A model generated the notes under the pieces. It was given only the letters and a program-made list of their open reading frames with translations. It did not search any database and was not told the origin of the DNA. DNA of 18,226 bases, from contig JABAHL010000023.1 in the NCBI GenBank assembly GCA_019353055.1, positions 1 through 18,226 of the forward strand, written 5' to 3'. Positions within the stretch are counted from its first letter, which is position 1. Every line of letters starts with the position of its first letter. Below, in pieces: positions 13,855-18,226 of this stretch. This DNA comes from Faucicola osloensis_C. Its GTDB lineage: Bacteria > Pseudomonadota > Gammaproteobacteria > Pseudomonadales > Moraxellaceae. The translations under genes were made by a program, and so were the position numbers.

Positions 13855-14379
13855 ATGAACTTTTTTCAAAAAACTTTATTAACCGCTCTACCTTGTGTCT
13901 TGTTCAGCCTAGCCCCAACCGCTGCCAATGCCGACAATGGTATCACAGAATATTTCGGTAGCTTTAACTCAAGTGTTTCTCAAAATCCAGAGGGCGGCTC
14001 AAAAGTAGATAGCCTCATTGCAAAAGCCAAAAACTTCATCGGCTTGCCATATCGTTTTGGTGGTACCAGCCCAACGAGTGGTTTTGATTGTAGCGGCTTT
14101 ATGCAATATGTTTATAAACAAACCGCCAACATCAATCTGCCACGTACTTCAGGCAGTATGGCGCAAGTGGGTGAACGTATTAACCGTAGTGAGCTAAAAC
14201 CAGGTGATATGGTGTTTTTCTCTCACGGTGGTGGTCGTATCTCTCACGTGGGCATGTATATCGGTGAAGGTCGTTTTATTCATTCACCATCAACGGGCAA
14301 AAGTATTTCTATTACAAGTTTAGATTCTGGCTATTGGGCAAATAAATTCGTGACAGCGCGCCGTGTATTGGACGCTTGA
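13855..14379 (+). CDS. Secreted NlpC/P60 family peptidoglycan peptidase
   Basis: 174 residues. The N-terminus has a signal peptide (MNFFQKTLLTALPCVLFSLAPTAANA; predicted cut after A26), and the mature part is a single NlpC/P60 domain that hydrolyses peptidoglycan stem peptides, usually the gamma-D-Glu-diaminopimelate bond. The catalytic cysteine is C79 in GFDCSGF (76-82), the histidine is H131 in SHVGMYIG (130-137), and H143 in FIHSP is the likely third polar residue. IGLPYRFGGTSPTSG (62-76) and LKPGDMVFF (114-122) are family signatures. There is no lipobox and no cell-wall-binding repeat, so it is a minimal periplasmic enzyme, about the size of E. coli MepS/Spr. It is a single-gene unit with its own leader and terminator. 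No clear Shine-Dalgarno sequence precedes the ATG. Confidence 0.93.
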   Translation: MNFFQKTLLTALPCVLFSLAPTAANADNGITEYFGSFNSSVSQNPEGGSKVDSLIAKAKNFIGLPYRFGGTSPTSGFDCSGFMQYVYKQTANINLPRTSGSMAQVGERINRSELKPGDMVFFSHGGGRISHVGMYIGEGRFIHSPSTGKSISITSLDSGYWANKFVTARRVLDA

Positions 14380-14455
14380 GTGTAATCAAGAACATTACTA
14401 TTAAAAAATATTGTTGAAAAAACCAATAAAGCTAAAACGCTGTAAAATGTTGATT

Positions 14456-14481
14456 AAGGTAAGCCAATGCTTACCTTTTTT
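14456..14481 (+). terminator. Rho-independent terminator after the NlpC/P60 gene
   Basis: AAGGTAAGC (14456-14464) pairs with GCTTACCTT (14469-14477) around the loop CAAT, running into six T residues (14476-14481). It lies 77 bases past the stop codon. Confidence 0.9.
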
Positions 14482-14585
14482 ATTTTGTCGAGGAAATTTT
14501 GATAAAATAGATAAGTCAAGAATAATTAAAAAAAATTAAACATTTACCCATTGGTCATTAATAAAGTATTAGAATGAAGCAACAA

Positions 14586-14608
14586 TACCTTATATAATAC
14601 TTAAGGTA
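14586..14608 (+). promoter_or_regulatory. Probable promoter with overlapping operator for the diguanylate cyclase gene
   Basis: TATAAT at 14593-14598 is flanked symmetrically by TACCTTA (14586-14592) and TAAGGTA (14602-14608), a 7-bp inverted repeat with a 9-base centre holding the -10. The -35 candidate (TTAGAA at 14569-14574, 18-base spacer) is weak, which would suit an activated or tightly repressed promoter. The leader to the ATG at 14726 would be about 120 bases, AT-rich, without an obvious gene. Confidence 0.5.
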
Positions 14609-14725
14609 AGTTAAACGCAAACCACTAAAACTAATCAATAAACGACAATAACTGACGCAGCTGTCTTGATTTTTTTAATGCGTGACGCCCTTTTTTAATA
14701 GATTTATTGATTTTGCAATAATCCT

Positions 14726-16075
14726 ATGACCCAAACCGCCTTGCCAAGCTTTAAAGAACAATTGCAGCAGACGCTAAATTTTTTTAGCTTTAAACCTTCG
14801 CTATATATCAATTCGCCAAGAGTCAACAATACCAATAAATTCATGTTGTTTATTATGTTGGCGTTGGTTGAGACATTTTTTCATTTGATTTGGTATGCGA
14901 CAGTTCTTGTCATCACATTGCCCTTAGATATCTTTCCCTTTGCTCAGACATTCAATCAAATTTTTAATCGCAGCTTGATGATAAATATCACCTATTTGGG
15001 ACTCGCGATGGTGTTGTTTTGCGGGTATTCACTATGGGTCATCACCCGCATTCCTGAACAGTCAAGACTTTGGCGGGAGTACCAAATCTTTTTTGTAATC
15101 ATCTATTTGATTTATGAGAATCTTTTTATCGTCTGGATTGGCAACAACAGTGCGCTTGAAGGTGTAATGCTGATCAGTGCCACCGGTCTTGGGATGGTGC
15201 TATTAAGATGGCGATTGGTCTGGGTGTCGTTTGTCAGTTGTATTGTTGCATTATTTATTTTTAATATGAGTAATAGCATGAACTGGTGGCAATTGTTGCC
15301 TAGGTTGTATCCAAGCTTAGCAGCGCGTAGTCATTGGCTTTGGGGATTGTCTTTTAGCTTTTTGGTAACCGCCAAGGCAACGGTCACGCTGTATTGTATT
15401 TTGCAGGGCATGAAAGTCATGAGTTTTCAGCGCCGCAAGATTTATGATTTGCTAGAAGCCGATGCGCTCACCAATATCGCCAATCGGCGTACCATTTATA
15501 GTTTTTTGAGTTATTTATGGCAACGTAAAAGCGATTGGAACACGCTTAGTGTGATTTATATTGATTTGGACAAATTTAAACATATCAATGACGAATACGG
15601 TCATGACGCCGGTGATGCGACGTTGATTTGTACCGCAAATATCTTAAAAAACTTCTTACCGACAGGGACGATGTTTGGACGTATGGGTGGGGAAGAGTTT
15701 TGCATCATCTTGCCAAATACCGGGATTGAGCAAGCTTTCGATATGGCAGAGCAGCTGCGCCAAGCGTTTGAAAAACAAGTGGTGAGATATGGGATTTTTG
15801 ATACAGAAATTCAATTTACCGCAAGCTTAGGCATTGCTAGCGTTTATCAAAATCATGGGGGAGATAGCGAGAGCACGGTTGATAATCGCGGTTTTATCGA
15901 ATATATGCGCGAGTATATGCATAGTTTACCGACCATGCCTGCACTGCCGCCTGCCCTTGAGCGCATTATCAAATTCTCCGATTTGGCAATGCAGCAAGCC
16001 AAAGCCAATGGCCGCAACTGCGTGGTCACAGGTCAATGCTATTTACTGATGACGCAAAGCAATCAGCCGTCATAA
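14726..16075 (+). CDS. Membrane-anchored diguanylate cyclase (GGDEF domain)
   Basis: 449 residues. The first 230 hold about six hydrophobic segments (around 40-65, 88-107, 120-137, 144-160, 165-181, 205-226), a membrane sensor region of no named family that I can assign. The GGDEF domain follows (about 242-436): ADALTNIANRR (245-255), VIYIDLDKFKHINDEYGHDAGD (276-297, metal and GTP binding), and the active site GGEEF (321-325), so it should make cyclic di-GMP. The position of the usual inhibitory RxxD site just upstream reads PTGT, so product inhibition is probably absent. A 40-odd residue loop (about 373-416) separates the GIAS strand from SDLAMQQAKANGRN, longer than normal. No Shine-Dalgarno sequence is evident. 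It converges tail-to-tail on truD with 16 bases between the stops. Confidence 0.9.
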   Translation: MTQTALPSFKEQLQQTLNFFSFKPSLYINSPRVNNTNKFMLFIMLALVETFFHLIWYATVLVITLPLDIFPFAQTFNQIFNRSLMINITYLGLAMVLFCGYSLWVITRIPEQSRLWREYQIFFVIIYLIYENLFIVWIGNNSALEGVMLISATGLGMVLLRWRLVWVSFVSCIVALFIFNMSNSMNWWQLLPRLYPSLAARSHWLWGLSFSFLVTAKATVTLYCILQGMKVMSFQRRKIYDLLEADALTNIANRRTIYSFLSYLWQRKSDWNTLSVIYIDLDKFKHINDEYGHDAGDATLICTANILKNFLPTGTMFGRMGGEEFCIILPNTGIEQAFDMAEQLRQAFEKQVVRYGIFDTEIQFTASLGIASVYQNHGGDSESTVDNRGFIEYMREYMHSLPTMPALPPALERIIKFSDLAMQQAKANGRNCVVTGQCYLLMTQSNQPS

Positions 16076-16091
16076 CTCAGCCTTCATAAAA

Positions 16092-17171
16092 TCAGTTAAG
16101 TACCGAGCTTGCAACAAGCGTGTCAATCATCGTCGTCGCAAAACTGCCTGCCGGCAATTCAAAATCTAGCACCAATGTCTCACCGTCTTGCCAAACCCAT
16201 TGTAAGTTACTGGGCAGCATACGCAGGGGGCGGCGCTGCTGCTTTAAACCAAACTCAATCAAACCTTGACTTAGCTGCTGATAAATGGGATTGTCAGTGA
16301 TGACGGATAGTTCTAATGCGTTAACCTTACCACTACTTTTTAACTCACCTGCGCCCCACATCGGTGCAGTCAAATGGATATCGCCACTTTGTAGCCTTGA
16401 TAGCATGGTCTCATCTATATGCTGTGCCACAAAGATACTGTTTGAACCCGCCAAATTCATCACTTCGCCATCAAGCGGTTGGTTCCAGATGCCCAATGCG
16501 ATACGTTTTGCCAAGATGGCATTGAATAATTCACTACGCGCTGCCGACAGATACAGACTGATTTTATCTTGGTCAACTTTGCGATGAATTTTTTTGCCCC
16601 TAATCGTATGGTGGGTGAATAGTTCGATAGCGGCATCAATATTATTGGCATCTTGCCCAAAGCGCTGCTCGCCAAAATAATTGGGAACGCCTTGTGTTTT
16701 GATGGTCGCGAGTTGTTGCTCGATGGCGGCTTTCTCACCCACTACATTGCGTAAGGTGATAATAAACTGATTGGCCTCATGAGTACCGCGACCCAGTTTT
16801 TTGTGATGCCAATGTTGTGCCAGTAATTGCAGGGTTTCATCACTAGCTAATTTGGTCTGGACAAATTGCTCAAAGTTTGGTTCAGGGGCAATTTTTTTTG
16901 GCAAACGAAGACTAAACCATTGCGTCGTCAGCGCATGGCGATCTTTGAGCCCCGAGTATCCTACATCCTTGAGTGGGATGCCTGCCCATTGTGACAATAT
17001 CTTTGCCACAAAAGTGGTATTCATACGGGTCTTTTGAATATGAAGCCAAAGATGTTCCCCTGTATGGCTACATTCAATGCCAAGTTTTTCATGGACAATA
17101 AAATCAGTGGGTTGTTGTTTATAAATAGCGGACTCAATCGCAGGGGTATAGGGTGAAGGCAGTTTTGGCAT
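16092..17171 (-). CDS. truD: tRNA pseudouridine-13 synthase TruD
   Basis: 359 residues. Isomerises U13 to pseudouridine in tRNA-Glu. The catalytic aspartate is D77 in the family signature GYSGLKDRHALTTQWFS (71-87). Other TruD motifs are DFIVHEKL (23-30), GEHLWLHIQKTRMNT (38-52), GVPNYFGEQRFG (161-172) and the TRUD insertion domain that follows, ending with FELPAGSFATTMI near the C-terminus. Length matches E. coli TruD (349). In E. coli truD sits in the ispD-ispF-truD-surE-pcm cluster; here none of those genes is next to it. It is convergent with the diguanylate cyclase gene and no hairpin terminator separates the two stop codons. No strong ribosome binding site is seen before the ATG at 17171. 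Confidence 0.95.
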   Translation of the reverse strand: MPKLPSPYTPAIESAIYKQQPTDFIVHEKLGIECSHTGEHLWLHIQKTRMNTTFVAKILSQWAGIPLKDVGYSGLKDRHALTTQWFSLRLPKKIAPEPNFEQFVQTKLASDETLQLLAQHWHHKKLGRGTHEANQFIITLRNVVGEKAAIEQQLATIKTQGVPNYFGEQRFGQDANNIDAAIELFTHHTIRGKKIHRKVDQDKISLYLSAARSELFNAILAKRIALGIWNQPLDGEVMNLAGSNSIFVAQHIDETMLSRLQSGDIHLTAPMWGAGELKSSGKVNALELSVITDNPIYQQLSQGLIEFGLKQQRRPLRMLPSNLQWVWQDGETLVLDFELPAGSFATTMIDTLVASSVLN

Positions 17172-17299
17172 GCTAGGGTTACTTACAAAAGGTTTATTTT
17201 AACAAATGGATGATTGATAAACCATCTCGATTACGGATTCCATTACAGCAGCGCTTTATTATCGGCATGCTTTATTGTCTTATGCTAATAGGTTAAAAA

Positions 17300-17464
17300 T
17301 ATGACGGCGACAACAATGACATCAAATACGGCTTGAATGCCAAAGCAATTGCCAATAAAGTAACATTCAATCAACTGATCTTCAATAAAGTAACAGTGCT
17401 TAATTTAGGTGGGTTGGGTGCATTGGGTGGCAAAATCGGTCAGCTGACTTGGCAAAATCTTTAA
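17300..17464 (+). pseudogene. Probable C-terminal remnant of a degraded gene
   Basis: After a TAA at 17294-17296, 54 sense codons run from 17300 to a TAA at 17462-17464 without a plausible start codon in frame. The translation (beginning YDGDNNDIKYGLNAK and ending GQLTWQNL) looks like real protein: alternating hydrophobic residues and an internal 10-residue repeat, NKVTFNQLIF then NKVTVLNLGG, from two copies of CAATAAAGTAACA (17353-17365 and 17383-17395). This repeat style suggests the end of a beta-solenoid or surface protein. The 5' part is missing. It may instead be a chance open frame; the protein of origin is unknown. The remaining 17172-17299 shows nothing recognisable. Confidence 0.4.
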
Positions 17465-17508
17465 CGCATCCTATTCTTTAGCGAATGTGAGCATAAAAAG
17501 AGAAAAAC

Positions 17509-18147
17509 ATGAAAAACCCTGATAGCGATATCGATAAAAACGCCGTGCAATTACGCGTTGCCACGCAACAAGACGTCGAAAATTTGGTAACTTTGCTCAA
17601 TCGCTGTTACCGCTCAGATGAAGGTTGGACCAATGAAGCTGCTTTAATTGGTGGGATTCGTACCACGCCCGAGGAAATGACAGCCCTGATAGAAAACCCC
17701 AACGTTTATCTGTTCGTGTTTGAAAATCCGCACGATAGCGATGATTTGCTCGGGTGTATTTCTGTGGATTTCTCACCCATTAACCATCAGCCAGCGGCGT
17801 ATATTGGCACTTTTGCGGTGCATCCTGCTGTGCAAGGTAGAGGCATTGGCGATACCATGTTGTCTGCGGTAGAAACGTTTGCTATCAGACATGCTCACGC
17901 CAAAAACGTAACCCATTTACCTTTAACCCATCTATCTATGTCGATTTTAAGTCATAGACCGGAGCTGTTAAGTTATTATCAGCGCCGCGGTTATCTACTG
18001 ACAGGAGAGAGGATGGCATTTCCTAGAGACGGCAACAATGGCGACCCCAAACGCGATGATGTATTTTTAGAGTTCTTGCAAAAACCCATTCAAGCAAATG
18101 AAGTTTCCATCAAATCTAGGGCGTGTCCTCAATTTAACTTAGAATGA
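17509..18147 (+). CDS. GNAT family acetyltransferase, 3' end replaced by an insertion sequence
   Basis: A 212-residue open frame. Residues 12-190 form a GNAT domain: VQLRVATQQDVENLVTLLNRCYR (13-35), LLGCISVDF (80-88), AYIGTFAVHPAVQGRGIGDTML (97-118, acetyl-CoA loop QGRGIG) and LLSYYQRRGYLLTGERMAFPRD (153-174). The N-terminal arrangement recalls N-acetyltransferases acting on small amines; no substrate can be named. From residue 204 onward the frame reads into the IS end at 18119, so the last nine residues (RACPQFNLE) are IS-encoded and the native C-terminus is lost. All core motifs lie before the junction, so the protein may still fold. A weak AGAG lies upstream of the ATG. Confidence 0.8.
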   Translation: MKNPDSDIDKNAVQLRVATQQDVENLVTLLNRCYRSDEGWTNEAALIGGIRTTPEEMTALIENPNVYLFVFENPHDSDDLLGCISVDFSPINHQPAAYIGTFAVHPAVQGRGIGDTMLSAVETFAIRHAHAKNVTHLPLTHLSMSILSHRPELLSYYQRRGYLLTGERMAFPRDGNNGDPKRDDVFLEFLQKPIQANEVSIKSRACPQFNLE

Positions 18148-18226
18148 ATAATAGAGCAAGCCAAGTAAAGCATCGATTTAAAATTACGAGCTAATTTCTC
18201 ATAGCGAGTAGCAATACTACGAAACT
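18119..18226 (-). mobile_element. IS5-type insertion sequence, right part only (runs off the edge)
   Basis: The element end begins about 18119 with GGGCGTGTCCTCA, a terminal repeat of the kind seen in IS5-group elements, directly after CTAG-like target sequence (18116-18119). The transposase gene lies on the minus strand. The element continues beyond the window, so its other end and target duplication cannot be checked. Confidence 0.7.
18129..18226 (-). CDS. IS5-family transposase, C-terminal 31 residues (partial)
   Basis: Reading the minus strand from the window edge gives FRSIATRYEKLARNF followed by KSMLYLACSIIHSKLN and a stop at 18131-18129. The RxxTRYxKLARNF stretch is the well-known C-terminal signature of IS5/IS1182-like DDE transposases (the region with the catalytic glutamate lies just outside). 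The stop codon overlaps the terminal repeat of the element. The 5' part is outside the window. Confidence 0.75.
   Translation of the reverse strand, partial: FRSIATRYEKLARNFKSMLYLACSIIHSKLN

Noticed and set aside
1..18226. tRNA, rRNA, CRISPR array or prophage genes
   Set aside because: No cloverleaf-like segments, regularly spaced repeats or phage structural genes were seen while reading both strands; this is a visual check only.

Overview
The window looks like chromosome from a Moraxellaceae gammaproteobacterium. A Moraxella (Faucicola) osloensis-like or Psychrobacter-like host is my best guess, inferred from protein character and gene order rather than from a search. The base composition is moderate, and the housekeeping blocks keep classical gammaproteobacterial order: ribF-ileS-lspA-fkpB on the minus strand, and yggS divergent from pilT-pilU. 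Both edges of the window lie in insertion sequences. On the left is the first 14 codons of a minus-strand transposase (IS701/ISAba11-like). On the right are the last 31 codons of a minus-strand IS5-type transposase, which has landed in the 3' end of a GNAT acetyltransferase gene.

Layout. 1-42: IS transposase start (minus). 130-1814: three-gene plus-strand operon encoding a Roadblock/LC7 protein, a stand-alone Aer-like PAS protein and a PhnD-like binding protein without a signal peptide; it ends in a terminator. 2021-3461: two unrecognised plus-strand proteins, the second with a pattern compatible with a divergent Roadblock fold. 3471-3501: strong terminator between converging units. 3567-9417 (minus): fkpB, lspA, ileS and ribF. 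A good sigma-70 promoter precedes ileS, and a 388-bp gap with unexplained structured sequence separates ribF from ileS. 9537-10073: small GNAT acyltransferase, with a bidirectional terminator shared with pilU. 10144-12434 (minus): pilU and pilT, the type IV pilus retraction ATPases. 12704-13429: yggS-type PLP homeostasis protein. 13855-14379: secreted NlpC/P60 peptidase behind a long leader carrying a 14-bp inverted repeat. 14726-16075: membrane diguanylate cyclase with a palindrome over its likely -10 box. 16092-17171 (minus): truD. 17300-17464: probable pseudogene tail. 17509-18147: GNAT gene cut by the right-hand IS.

The standout observation is in ileS. The predicted isoleucyl-tRNA synthetase is 1127 residues, against about 940 for the E. 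coli enzyme. The excess is a complete RimJ/RimL-type GNAT acetyltransferase domain (about residues 291-457) placed in frame inside the CP1 editing domain. Synthetase catalytic, editing and zinc motifs are intact on both sides, and the GNAT cofactor motif looks intact. The second point of interest is the Roadblock / Aer-PAS / cytoplasmic PhnD-like operon, which looks like an uncharacterised redox- or ligand-sensing module. The genes between are mostly conserved housekeeping and type IV pilus functions.
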